Assembly (NCBI GenBank): GCA_049347715.1
Contig: CP186339.1
Location: 1,488,001-1,552,000 of the forward strand
Source of the DNA: Thalassotalea_B piscium_A
GTDB taxonomy: Bacteria > Pseudomonadota > Gammaproteobacteria > Enterobacterales > Alteromonadaceae
Length of the DNA stretch: 64,000 bases
Direction of reading: 5' to 3'
Shown here: piece by piece, positions 43,414 to 52,244 of the stretch
How positions within the stretch are numbered: position 1 is the stretch's first letter
Layout of the letters: each line of letters starts with the position of its first letter
The notes under the pieces: generated by a model
Database searches by the model: none
What the model saw: the letters and a program-made list of their open reading frames with translations, nothing else
Told to the model about the DNA's origin: nothing
Translations under genes and position numbers: made by a program

Positions 43414-44877
43414 ATGCTTGTTTTAAACGATCCTTCGTTACTAAAAAAACAACTTTTTATTAATGGAGAGTGGGTCGATGGTGACTCAGGTGAAACCTTA
43501 AACGTTACTAACCCTGCAACGGGGGAATTATTATGCCAGCTATCGAGTGGTGGGAAAAATGAGACTCGCTATGCCATCACATGTGCTAAAAATGCGATGG
43601 CAAATTGGCAATTATTAACCGCAAAAGAGAGGTCGGTGATATTAAAACGCTGGTATGAACTCATTAATGAAAACCTTGATGACTTAGCTAAAATACTTAC
43701 AGCAGAACAAGGGAAGCCATTTGAGGAAGCAAAAGGAGAGATACGTTACGGTGCTTCATATATAGAATGGTTCGCAGAAGAAGCTAAACGAATATATGGA
43801 GATATAATTCCAAGTAATAATGCTAAGCAACGATTGTTAACCATTAAACAACCTATTGGTGTTGTTGCTGCCATTACCCCGTGGAACTTTCCTAATGCTA
43901 TGATCACTCGTAAGGTAGCTCCAGCACTGGCCGCAGGTTGTGCTGTTATTGTAAAACCTGCTGAATCTACTCCGCTAAGTGCTTTAGCGTTGGCTGTCTT
44001 GGCGGAAAGGGCTGGAATACCCAAAGGCATTTTGTCTATTGTTGTAGGCCTTGACGCTAAAGAAATAGGTAAAGAATTAACTGACAATGCGATAGTACGT
44101 AAACTTTCTTTCACAGGTTCAACTAAGGTTGGAAAACTATTAATTAAGCAATGTGCGGATACCGTTAAAAAAACCTCGATGGAGCTTGGTGGTAATGCGC
44201 CTTTTATTGTTTTTGAAGATGCGGATATAGGGCAGGCAGTTGAAGGTGCGATTGCGTCGAAGTTTAGAAATGCAGGACAAACCTGCGTTTGTGCTAATCG
44301 ATTTCTTGTTCACCGCAGTATTTATCAAGAGTTTGCTGATTTATTTGTTGCCCAAAGTAAAAAGTTAATCGTTGGAAATGGCATGGATGAAGGTGTTTCT
44401 ATTGGTCCACTAATAAATGCAAGTGCCATTAAAAATATTGATGAAATGGTTCAAGAGGCAGAACAGCAGGGTGCAAAAATATTATTAGGTGGGCGAAATG
44501 CTGATTTAAAAGAATGTTTTTACCCTCCCACTATTTTAATAGACGTTACTCCCGAAATGCGATTGTTTAAAGAGGAAATTTTTGGTCCTGTAGCTCCTAT
44601 CATACCTTTTGATACAGAAGAACAAGCACTTGAATTAGCCAATGCAACTGAAGCGGGGTTAGCCTCTTATTTATATACACAAAATTATTCAAGAATATGG
44701 CGCTTCTCTGAACAATTAGAAAATGGAATCGTGGGAATTAATGAAGGCATTATTTCTACGGAAGTTGCTCCTTTTGGTGGAATTAAACAATCAGGTAATG
44801 GTCGTGAAGGTTCTAAATACGGTATTGAAGATTATATTGAAATTAAATATCTGTGTATGGGAGGGATTGAAAACTAA
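43414..44877 (+). CDS. gabD: Succinate-semialdehyde dehydrogenase (GabD-like)
   Basis: A 487-residue aldehyde dehydrogenase, very close along its length to E. coli GabD (482): LFINGEWVDGDSGETLNVTNPATG, GEIRYGASYIEWFAEE, ITPWNFPNAMITRK, the catalytic Glu in SMELGGNAP, and Cys291 in GQTCVCANR, ending EDYIEIKYLCMGG. It oxidises succinic semialdehyde to succinate, probably with NADP. I start at ATG 43414 after GGAG, not at the in-frame TTG 43399. There is no GABA transaminase or transporter nearby, so the semialdehyde source is probably the adjacent alcohol dehydrogenase. It is the last gene before the LysR regulator. Confidence 0.9.
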   Translation: MLVLNDPSLLKKQLFINGEWVDGDSGETLNVTNPATGELLCQLSSGGKNETRYAITCAKNAMANWQLLTAKERSVILKRWYELINENLDDLAKILTAEQGKPFEEAKGEIRYGASYIEWFAEEAKRIYGDIIPSNNAKQRLLTIKQPIGVVAAITPWNFPNAMITRKVAPALAAGCAVIVKPAESTPLSALALAVLAERAGIPKGILSIVVGLDAKEIGKELTDNAIVRKLSFTGSTKVGKLLIKQCADTVKKTSMELGGNAPFIVFEDADIGQAVEGAIASKFRNAGQTCVCANRFLVHRSIYQEFADLFVAQSKKLIVGNGMDEGVSIGPLINASAIKNIDEMVQEAEQQGAKILLGGRNADLKECFYPPTILIDVTPEMRLFKEEIFGPVAPIIPFDTEEQALELANATEAGLASYLYTQNYSRIWRFSEQLENGIVGINEGIISTEVAPFGGIKQSGNGREGSKYGIEDYIEIKYLCMGGIEN

Positions 44878-44942
44878 GTTTTCTCATAAAATAGGTTATG
44901 GGAAAGTTAAGGAATGCAAATAAGGTTAGTATAATGGGAATA

Positions 44943-45896
44943 TTATAACTTCCTCAGTTGAAGTTTATTTTCAATTTCCCATTGTTGTTGTGCTTGAGCC
45001 GATTCTTTTATAATCCAATCTCTAAAAAAGGTGATGGATTGATTGTTTTGGTATTTTTCAGGGCATACAAAGTAATAAGATTCTTGTTTTAGCATCATAT
45101 ATTCATGAGCTAGAACAAGTTTCCCTTCTTTAATTAATGGATCCGCAAGTGGGCGGTACATAGGGATAATGCCTAATCCATCAACAGCGGCTTGCGTAGC
45201 GACAGTAACATTATCAAAAATAATATCTCTTTTCTTGGTTTTTAGTGTCGGTGTATTTGTTCCTGACAACCACTGGCTCCATAAATTAGATAAATGACTA
45301 TAATGCAACCAATTATAGTCAGCTAATATTGACGTATTAGTATTGTTGTGTACTTTGTCTAAGAGTGTTGGAGAGCATACTGGTTGTACATAGATATCGA
45401 TTATTTTATCGCTATGGCAATCAAGCCAATTGCCATTACCTAAGCGAATCGCCGCATCCATATCTCCACTTAAGAAGTCTACAGAGTCTTGACCGGTATC
45501 CAATGTGTTAGTGAAAAAGGAAAGAATTAAATCAGGATGAATTTGTTCAAATTTACACAGGCGATTCATTAACCAAGTTGAATTCATGGTAGCAGATATG
45601 CCTAATTTAAGTGTTAATTCCTCAGTGTTATGGTGTAATTTATTGGTTGCTACTTTTAAATCTGCAAATATATTTGATATGGCATTAGCGTAAGAGACAC
45701 CTTGTTCTGTCAGCGCTAAACCTACTTTGTGACGTTCGAATAATTCAAAACCAAAATGTTCTTCTAAATTTTTAATTTGTCTACTAACTGCCGAGCGTGT
45801 GATGAATAATTCATCGGCGGCTTTGGTAAAGCTTAATAAGCGCGATGCGACAAGGAAAACTCTAAGAGTGTTTAGAGGCGGTAAACGTTGGGGCAT
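44943..45896 (-). CDS. LysR-family regulator (GcvA-type) of the catabolic locus
   Basis: A 317-residue LysR protein with an N-terminal winged helix (LLSFTKAADELFITRSAVSRQIKNLEEHFG), a linker and an effector domain with the GcvA/AmpR-group features (SYSH/LSNLWSQWL, GLGIIPMYRPLADPL). It ends with EIENKLQLRKL. The start is ATG at 45896, and the gene points toward the catabolic operon, so its 3' end is 65 bp from that of the dehydrogenase. The likely role is activating the esterase/catabolic genes in response to a pathway intermediate. Candidate operators are the dyads at 36935-36953 and 45933-45956. Confidence 0.88.
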   Translation of the reverse strand: MPQRLPPLNTLRVFLVASRLLSFTKAADELFITRSAVSRQIKNLEEHFGFELFERHKVGLALTEQGVSYANAISNIFADLKVATNKLHHNTEELTLKLGISATMNSTWLMNRLCKFEQIHPDLILSFFTNTLDTGQDSVDFLSGDMDAAIRLGNGNWLDCHSDKIIDIYVQPVCSPTLLDKVHNNTNTSILADYNWLHYSHLSNLWSQWLSGTNTPTLKTKKRDIIFDNVTVATQAAVDGLGIIPMYRPLADPLIKEGKLVLAHEYMMLKQESYYFVCPEKYQNNQSITFFRDWIIKESAQAQQQWEIENKLQLRKL

Positions 45897-46268
45897 AAAA
45901 TTACCTACCAGTTAGATGAATTTCAAATAATTAACCTACATGCTTTTTAGTAGGTTTTTTTAATCACTATATGTCAAATTTAATTCCATTATAGAATCCT
46001 AATATATCATATCTGTAGATACAAGAGTTCAAGAAGATTTAGCTTACTAATTTAAGATTTTTGGTTTTTTATACTCGAACAGAAAGCGTCATTCTGATAA
46101 GCCTAATAGCAAAAACGGATTCAGAAAAAGCAAGTTTGAGGGAACCATCATCTAGTAAGTTTTATGAACATAAATTTAAATAAGTATGGGATATTCATTC
46201 AAAAATGATATACGCAAAACCTGCTGTGCTATATGTTAGACATTTGAGTAATCAATGATTGTTAAATT
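45897..46268. other. Intergenic region upstream of the LysR gene
   Basis: A 372-bp gap. It contains one dyad with a T-run (45933-45961) and otherwise nothing I can assign. It should carry the promoters of the LysR gene and of the Cys-rich small protein. Confidence 0.5.
45933..45961 (+). promoter_or_regulatory. Dyad with a T-run upstream of the LysR gene
   Basis: AACCTAC (45933-45939) and GTAGGTT (45950-45956), spacer 10 nt, then T residues. It could be an autoregulatory LysR site, 37 bp upstream of the start, or a plus-strand terminator blocking antisense transcripts from the catabolic operon. I cannot decide between them. Confidence 0.45.
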
Positions 46269-46586
46269 ATGACATTAAAAGTGGATTTGAGACGTTTTTT
46301 AGACGGAGAGGGTCAAGTACTGGAGCTTACTGAACAGGCGAAAATGGTGTTTGAATTTATAACAAAGATAGTGTTATCTGTTTCTCAGAATATAGAACAA
46401 CCAGTCATTTATGTTGATGTGAAATGTAATAGCCGAGCGAAGAGCCTTGTTTGCCAAGGTCATATTGAGGCAAAAGGCACAAGCACAGGTTTAATTGAAT
46501 GGTATTGTGACACTTGTGAAGCTTCTGGAGAGGTCTCTAATTGGCAAGCAAGCATATGGGATAGACAAAAACAAACTATTCACTAG
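46269..46586 (+). CDS. Small Cys-rich protein, possible zinc ribbon
   Basis: A 105-residue protein I do not recognise. It has an acidic N-terminal half and a C-terminal segment with Cys53, Cys62, His65 and a CxxC at 80-83 (EWYCDTCEASG), a spacing that could bind one zinc. There is no signal peptide, so it is probably cytoplasmic. The start is ATG at 46269 with a weak ribosome site. It is isolated between an empty gap and a strong hairpin before ppc, so context gives no clue. Confidence 0.65.
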   Translation: MTLKVDLRRFLDGEGQVLELTEQAKMVFEFITKIVLSVSQNIEQPVIYVDVKCNSRAKSLVCQGHIEAKGTSTGLIEWYCDTCEASGEVSNWQASIWDRQKQTIH

Positions 46587-46686
46587 GTGAGGGTAATATT
46601 GGATTGTTAGTTAGTTGATTCATGCATAGTAACAAGGGACTTTGATCAGTGTTTACCAATGAGCACAATCCAAAAGTCTAAAACTG

Positions 46687-46722
46687 TGTTGGCCCTGTAA
46701 GGTTTTCCTTATAGGGCCAACA
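46687..46722. terminator. Very stable stem-loop between convergent genes
   Basis: TGTTGGCCCT (46687-46696) and AAGG (46699-46702) pair with CCTT (46707-46710) and AGGGCCAACA (46713-46722), with a symmetric 2-nt internal loop and a TTTT loop. There is no T-run on either side. It lies between the Cys-rich gene and ppc, and may be a bidirectional stop or an mRNA-stabilising 3' end. Confidence 0.6.
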
Positions 46723-46799
46723 TAGGGGCTAAATTTCAAAGCTATTATCTTCTATTAACATCATTTTTAGAGGATTACTTTTAGCTTACTATTATTTAG

Positions 46800-49361
46800 T
46801 TATCCTGTATTGCGTAAACCTGTGGCTATACCTGTCATGCTCACCATAAGTAATTGTTCACATAACGGATGTTCCGGTTGTTTACGTAATCGTTTGAGTG
46901 CTTCTATCTGTAATAGGTGCAATGGTAACAAATACGGTTGTCTTAATTGGAATGAGATTAAATTCCAAGGATCACTTTCTAATGATTCTGTTTGACCTAA
47001 AAGTTTTAAAATCGTTGTTTTATCCGTTGCTAGTTGAGCTCTCAAACCATCACCTAATGCTTGTAGGCGGGGCTCAACCAAACTTTGATCATACATTGCA
47101 GATATTTGACTGTCTGATTTTAAATACACCATTTCAGTTAATGAAATACGTGCTCTAAAGTATGGCCAATTCTCTAACATGTCTTCAATAGTGTGACTTT
47201 GTGTTGGCACTACTTCTGCTATTGCTTGTCCAGAACCTAGCCAACTAGGAACCACTAATCGATTTTGACTCCAAGCGAATATCCATGGAATTGCGCGTAA
47301 CGATTCTATACCCCCGTCAGATTTACGTTTGCTAGGTCTTGACCCTAAAGGTAACGAGGAAAGTTCTTGCTCAGGCGTTGCTTGCCTAAAATAAGTGACA
47401 AAGTCGTCTTGCTCACATACATAACTGCGATAAATATCACAACTTCGTTTAGCCATTTCATTCATGATTTTACGCCAAGCAGGCTTCGGCGCTGGCTGAG
47501 GTTTCACTAAGCTGGCAATAATGGCGCTTGCGTACAGGTGCAAACTACGTACAGCTAAATTAGGTAAACCAAATTTAAAGCGAATCGTTTCGCCTTGTTC
47601 GGTGACACGTAATCCACCTTCAAGTGTCCCAGGAGGCTGTGAAGCTATTGCAGCATGTGCAGGTCCGCCCCCTCTACCAATAGTTCCACCGCGACCATGG
47701 AAAAGTTTTAAGGTGATTTTATGACCTTTAGCCACGGCAACGAGCGCTTCTTGTGCCTGATATTGTGCCCAAGCAGCTGCAAGAACACCAGCATCTTTCG
47801 CTGAGTCGCTATAGCCAATCATTACATGTTGAGATCCATGGCTACGTTGAACATAAGTTTTATCTTCGAGTAAAACATTAATTACTTGTGCAGCATTATT
47901 CAGATCGTCAAGAGTTTCAAATAATGGCGCTATTGGCATGTCCCAAGTGATACCTGTTGCTTTCATTAAAAGGTTAACTGCAAGAACATCACTTTGATGA
48001 CTTGCCATGGAAATAACATAAATACCTAATACTTCTTTTGGTTGTTCAGCAATGAATTTAAAGGTGTCTAAAACTTCTTGAGTTTGTTCAGACCATTTGG
48101 CTTTAGGTAATAAAGGGCGAGGGTTGCTGATTTCTTGTTGGAGAAACTCACATCGTTTTTCTTCATTCCAAGACAAATAATCACCTAAACCAAGGGCTTT
48201 CACAATTTCAGCAATGGTTTGATCATGGCACTCACTATGTTGACGTATGTCTAATTTTACCAATGAAATACCAAAGCAATGTATTTTACGAATAATATCA
48301 AGCAGTAGAGAATTAGCGCTTCGAGTGAGCCCCGCTTCAAGCAGGTTTTCACGACAAAGATATAATGGTGATAGCAACTCTTCAGGACTAGAAATCACGC
48401 CCTTTGTGTTATTAACTTTTAGTGAGGCAATACTTTGTTCAAGTTTTTTGATGGTTTTCTTGAGTAGGTGTCGATAAGGCCCTATGTTGTTTGTATCTTC
48501 CCCAATTAATGCATCACTTGCTTTATGCATAGATAACTCTAAGTAAAGGTTGTTAAAATCAATTAAGTAGAGTTCCGCGGCAAGGAGACGTGCCTGAATA
48601 ATCGCTTTTTCACTTAGATTTGCGGTGACAAAAGGGTTACCGTCACGGTCACCTGCCATCCAACTAGCCATAGTCATAGGTGTTGCATCTAAGGGTAAGG
48701 AGCGGTTTGTTACTTCTTGACAAAGTTGATCAAGTTCTCGAACAAACTTGGGGACTGCTGTCCACAAACTATCGCTAATTGCGTTTAAACCCCAACGTGA
48801 TTCGTCTAATGGGGTTGGCCGTTGGCTTCTGATTTCTTTGGTACTCCAAGCCTGTTCAATTAATTCTTCGATTCGCCCGTTTAATGCGGAGCCTGAAATT
48901 TCGAGTTGCTCGGCCATCTCATGATATTTGTGAATAAAAGTACGACGATTTACTTCCGTAGGATGGGCGGTGAGTACCAGTTCAATGTGTAATTGATTTA
49001 TTGCGGCGTAAATTTTTTCTGCCTTAACATCACAGAGTTCATCTTTTAATGATTCTAGTGGGTGGGGCAAGTCTAACTCAGCTAATCCTTTCTCGCTGAT
49101 GGTATATTGTTGCTCTGCAACGTTAGCAAGGTTTAAAAACTGACTAAAAGCGCGAGCATAAATCAGTAATTTTTCTTCGTCACATGAATTGAATAAGGAT
49201 TTTAATTCATCAATGGCGTAGGTATTGTTAGCTACTCCCTCTTTAGCAAGCAAGCGTACATGCTCAATATTTTCCAACCAACGTTCATCGGTATCGTTGG
49301 CAATAGTGCGTCCTAGAACAGACCCTAAAGCACGTATATTTTGCGAAATCGTTTCTAACAT
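46800..49361 (-). CDS. ppc: Phosphoenolpyruvate carboxylase
   Basis: An 853-residue anaplerotic enzyme that carboxylates PEP to oxaloacetate (E. coli 883). The motifs LVLTAHPTEVNRRT, MIGYSDSAKDAG and FHGRGGTIGRGGG are intact, as is the C-terminal RNTG. The catalytic His is in VLTAHPTE and the glycine-rich loop Arg in HGRGGT. The start is ATG at 49361, with GGGA about 9 nt upstream; the N-terminus is shorter than in E. coli by roughly 10 residues, with other deletions inside. It is divergent from a LysR regulator, possibly its controller, and monocistronic. Confidence 0.96.
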   Translation of the reverse strand: MLETISQNIRALGSVLGRTIANDTDERWLENIEHVRLLAKEGVANNTYAIDELKSLFNSCDEEKLLIYARAFSQFLNLANVAEQQYTISEKGLAELDLPHPLESLKDELCDVKAEKIYAAINQLHIELVLTAHPTEVNRRTFIHKYHEMAEQLEISGSALNGRIEELIEQAWSTKEIRSQRPTPLDESRWGLNAISDSLWTAVPKFVRELDQLCQEVTNRSLPLDATPMTMASWMAGDRDGNPFVTANLSEKAIIQARLLAAELYLIDFNNLYLELSMHKASDALIGEDTNNIGPYRHLLKKTIKKLEQSIASLKVNNTKGVISSPEELLSPLYLCRENLLEAGLTRSANSLLLDIIRKIHCFGISLVKLDIRQHSECHDQTIAEIVKALGLGDYLSWNEEKRCEFLQQEISNPRPLLPKAKWSEQTQEVLDTFKFIAEQPKEVLGIYVISMASHQSDVLAVNLLMKATGITWDMPIAPLFETLDDLNNAAQVINVLLEDKTYVQRSHGSQHVMIGYSDSAKDAGVLAAAWAQYQAQEALVAVAKGHKITLKLFHGRGGTIGRGGGPAHAAIASQPPGTLEGGLRVTEQGETIRFKFGLPNLAVRSLHLYASAIIASLVKPQPAPKPAWRKIMNEMAKRSCDIYRSYVCEQDDFVTYFRQATPEQELSSLPLGSRPSKRKSDGGIESLRAIPWIFAWSQNRLVVPSWLGSGQAIAEVVPTQSHTIEDMLENWPYFRARISLTEMVYLKSDSQISAMYDQSLVEPRLQALGDGLRAQLATDKTTILKLLGQTESLESDPWNLISFQLRQPYLLPLHLLQIEALKRLRKQPEHPLCEQLLMVSMTGIATGLRNTG

Positions 49362-49533
49362 AATCGCGTTCCCATCTCTAAATGATAGTTATTGTTTAAT
49401 TGATATTATGCTAGAAGTTAAATTCAATAGAGTCTAATATATAATTTTTATTATCATCATAGCCTTTTGTCTATACTTTAGTGGTTTTAGGTGGTGACTT
49501 TAAAACGGTATTTTAATCATTGGTTAATAAAAG

Positions 49534-50463
49534 ATGAATGCTAAGCAACCTACGATAAGACAATTACAATTAGTTCAGGCACTTGCTCGTTACCACAGTT
49601 TGTCGGTGGTGGCAGAGAAACTGTTTATTTCTCAACCGTCTGTATCAATTCAATTAAAAAATTTAAGCGAGTTAATTGGCTTACCTATTTATCAAATGCA
49701 AGGGCGCGCCTTAGAGTTAACCGATGCTGGTAAAGCAGTTTTACGTAGCGCCAATCAAATATTTCAATCATTAGATAACCTGAAAACAGATATTGATAAT
49801 TTACAAGGCGTGGTCACAGGTACTTTGTCTATTTCGGTCGTGACGACAGCACAATATTTTTTACCTCTGCTGTTAGCTGCGTTTAGTAAGCATTATCCGA
49901 ATATTGATATAAAGCTGGAAATTGGTAATCGTGAAATGGTTTACGCAAGATTACGTGATAACAGTGATGATTTTTATTTGTTTAGCCAAATTCCTCCTGG
50001 GGTTGAAGTGATCGAAACTCCATTTTTAACTAATGAATTAGTAGTAGTTGCACCTGAGCGCCACGAATTAGCGTTTCAATCTAATATTAGTTTAGCGCGC
50101 TTAAGCCATTACCCCTTTATTCTCCGCGAAGTAGGTTCAGGTACCAGAGAAACAGTGATTAACTTATTCAACCAATATGGTTTTTCACTCAGGGAAAAAA
50201 TGACGATTGCTAGTAGTGAAGCGATTAAACAAGCAGTTGCTGCGGGTTTAGGCTTATCAATATTAAGTCGTCATAGTTTAGATTTTGGTATTATTCCTGG
50301 GCTTAAAGTGCTTGAAGTCGAACACTTTCCCATTAAAAACCAATGGCGTCTTGTTCAAAATGTATCACAAAACCAAAGTTTGTTAGCAAAAGCTTTTGAG
50401 ACATTTATGATCAGTAATGGTGTTGAGGTTTTAGCAAATGCTGTCGCTAAAACGACATCGTAA
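49534..50463 (+). CDS. LysR-family regulator (CbbR-like)
   Basis: A 309-residue LysR protein with N-terminal HTH (HSLSVVAEKLFISQPSVSIQLKNLSELIG) and an effector domain similar to CbbR/RbcR-type regulators (TQYFLPLLLAAFSKHYP, FILREVGSGTRETV, AVAAGLGLSILSRHSL). The last motif is typical of this class. The start is ATG at 49534. It is divergent from ppc, so regulation of carbon assimilation is a reasonable guess, but no RuBisCO genes are present in the window. No clear operator was seen in the 172-bp intergenic region. Confidence 0.86.
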   Translation: MNAKQPTIRQLQLVQALARYHSLSVVAEKLFISQPSVSIQLKNLSELIGLPIYQMQGRALELTDAGKAVLRSANQIFQSLDNLKTDIDNLQGVVTGTLSISVVTTAQYFLPLLLAAFSKHYPNIDIKLEIGNREMVYARLRDNSDDFYLFSQIPPGVEVIETPFLTNELVVVAPERHELAFQSNISLARLSHYPFILREVGSGTRETVINLFNQYGFSLREKMTIASSEAIKQAVAAGLGLSILSRHSLDFGIIPGLKVLEVEHFPIKNQWRLVQNVSQNQSLLAKAFETFMISNGVEVLANAVAKTTS

Positions 50464-50568
50464 ATTTGTTATCTTCCTTTTAGTACAATAGTGTAAAAAA
50501 ATATTAATAACGTGAACTTTATTGTTGTTTAAGCTGTTGATCTTCGTTATATTCTAGTTAAATATGAA

Positions 50569-51267
50569 ATGGATAGTCTATCGAGTATGGCAGGATCTCT
50601 TAACACTCAAATTGAAATTACTGATGTTTTTGAATTATTACCCGGTAAAATATTAGATGTTCAACTCAATCACCCCGTACCGGTAAGACTCAAGCTTCCT
50701 TTAATTGGTTATGTCATGGGTAAGTACATTATTTTAAAATACCCTACAGTTGCCAAAGAAACTGATTTCAAAGATGTATTAACAGAAGGGAACGTCGCAA
50801 TAGTTCGTTATTTACTTGAAGGTGATCAGGGCAAGTGTTTTGCTTTTCGGGCAACTATTCGAAATGTTACCAAATTACCTGATAAATTCTTAATTTTAAA
50901 TTATCCAAAACGTATTGAAAACAGACAATTACGTATGCATCAGCGAGTTATGACTCATCTTCCTGCAGCTATTGCTATTACTGAAGCTGATGAGTCTGTC
51001 AATCAGATTCAAGGGATGATTATTGATATTTCATTGAAAGGTTGCGGTTTTACGTTTAAGGCACCTAATGATACGGTGGAAGTTAATAAAAGAGACGTTA
51101 CTATATTGGTAAAATATGCCAGTGACGAACTTATTAGTATTCCTGCAAAAGTGTGTAATAGCCGTAACCACAAGGGTAAAGTAAGTGTTGGTATTCAATT
51201 TTTTGATGGCGATAAACGCGTTGCCTCTTTATTAGAAAACTTATTTATCGACACCAGCGATATTTAA
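50569..51267 (+). CDS. PilZ-domain protein (YcgR-like flagellar brake)
   Basis: A 232-residue protein with an N-terminal YcgR_2/PilZN-like beta domain (about 25-115) and a C-terminal PilZ domain (about 118-230). The c-di-GMP-binding residues are visible: RxxxR at 122-126 (RMHQR) and DxSxxG at 153-158 (DISLKG). Such proteins slow flagellar motors or alter attachment on binding c-di-GMP. The start is ATG at 50569, with no strong ribosome site; an alternative Met lies six codons later. It is tail to tail with a ComFB-family gene, with only 2 bp between the stops. Confidence 0.9.
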   Translation: MDSLSSMAGSLNTQIEITDVFELLPGKILDVQLNHPVPVRLKLPLIGYVMGKYIILKYPTVAKETDFKDVLTEGNVAIVRYLLEGDQGKCFAFRATIRNVTKLPDKFLILNYPKRIENRQLRMHQRVMTHLPAAIAITEADESVNQIQGMIIDISLKGCGFTFKAPNDTVEVNKRDVTILVKYASDELISIPAKVCNSRNHKGKVSVGIQFFDGDKRVASLLENLFIDTSDI

Positions 51268-51269
51268 TT

Positions 51270-51533
51270 TTACCCTTTCAGTGTTTTCATAAATTCTAGC
51301 GCTTTGCTTACGGATATTTTTACTTTATTTTCCATATCAAAACGTTCTGAAGCGGGTAGATAAAAAGCCATATCCACTTCATGGCGAATATAACGAGTGG
51401 GTAGTTGGTTGAGTACTACACAAGTTAAATCTGCAATAAAATCACTATCGTATTTTTCATCCAGTTTTAATGTCGTAAAGTGTTGTACAACTAATTTTTC
51501 GTAATAATTATGGATATCATCATCTAATTTCAT
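51270..51533 (-). CDS. ComFB-family protein
   Basis: An 87-residue protein resembling the late competence development ComFB family: N-terminal IHNYYEKLVVQHF, then TCVVLNQLPTRYIRHEVDMAFYL and ER. The Cys and RYIRHEVD motif are shared with B. subtilis ComFB and cyanobacterial relatives. Cyanobacterial members have been reported to bind cyclic dinucleotides, which would fit the PilZ neighbour, but that is family knowledge not visible here. The start is ATG at 51533 after AAGGA. Its stop is 2 bp from that of the PilZ gene, with no terminator between, so antisense effects are possible. Confidence 0.75.
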   Translation of the reverse strand: MKLDDDIHNYYEKLVVQHFTTLKLDEKYDSDFIADLTCVVLNQLPTRYIRHEVDMAFYLPASERFDMENKVKISVSKALEFMKTLKG

Positions 51534-51580
51534 AAAAATTTCCTTATATTAAGTATAGTTAAAGGATAATGCTAGATTAA

Positions 51581-51613
51581 TGAAAAAGCTAATATTTTGC
51601 ATTAGCTTTTTCA
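51581..51613 (-). terminator. Terminator after priC
   Basis: TGAAAAAGCTAAT (51581-51593) and ATTAGCTTTTTCA (51601-51613) form a perfect 13-bp stem with a 7-nt loop, located directly after the priC stop on the minus strand. Confidence 0.8.
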
Positions 51614-51631
51614 TATTTAAAGGGAGTTGCT

Positions 51632-52240
51632 TTAGCGTTTTTCTTGCATCTCTATTTGACGCTCTATTTTAGATATCGCTTGGCGACACCGCCCCAGTCT
51701 TTGGTGCACAATTAATACATCGTTTCCTACTTTTTCACGTTTGGCTGGGGTTGCCACTCTTAATTCCTGCTGTTTTTCTTCTAGCATTAATAATAATCGA
51801 CGTTCGAATTCGATAGTTTCAGATAATTTAGTGTATAAACTTTGGATCGGCTGGAATAAGCTTTGGGCTGCTTTTTTATATTGACGTTGCTTATTGGCGC
51901 TAATAGTAATATTACTCGCTTTATTAATATTACTATTAGCTTCAATGGCAGTGATCACTGATGAAATTTGTTTCTCAATAAGTAATATTCTATGTTGAGA
52001 AAGGGCGTTTTTATTTTGCTCAAGTAATCGTTTAAGTTCATGATTTTTTTGCTGAATTTCTTCAATGTATGGGACTAAAAATTCACTGTTAGTGGCAAAT
52101 AATGTTTCAGCAAATAGATGGCTATCTTTTCGTAATTTAAAGGCTTTGTTCGATTGGTTCTTTAAGTCAATTTCCTTAGCTTGAATGATTAATTCTTTAA
52201 GAATTACTTCAATTTTAGCTGTGGCTTCAGTAGATAACAT
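51632..52240 (-). CDS. priC: Primosomal replication protein PriC
   Basis: A 202-residue alpha-helical protein. The C-terminal segment RLGRCRQAISKIERQIEM matches the PriC signature (RLxRCRxAxxKIExxI), and FERRLLLMLEEKQ precedes it. PriC reloads DnaB helicase at stalled forks through SSB. I choose ATG 52240, 5 bp after the permease stop; upstream in-frame starts lie inside that gene. E. coli PriC is 175 residues, so this one is slightly long, mainly in the N-terminal half. It is co-transcribed with the TauE/SafE gene, probably by chance of genome layout. Confidence 0.82.
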   Translation of the reverse strand: MLSTEATAKIEVILKELIIQAKEIDLKNQSNKAFKLRKDSHLFAETLFATNSEFLVPYIEEIQQKNHELKRLLEQNKNALSQHRILLIEKQISSVITAIEANSNINKASNITISANKQRQYKKAAQSLFQPIQSLYTKLSETIEFERRLLLMLEEKQQELRVATPAKREKVGNDVLIVHQRLGRCRQAISKIERQIEMQEKR

Positions 52241-52244
52241 AGCG

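Noticed and set aside
43746..44114. A minus-strand 122-codon frame inside the gabD-like gene
   Set aside because: It is a shadow of the dehydrogenase; its reading lacks a start context and matches no family.
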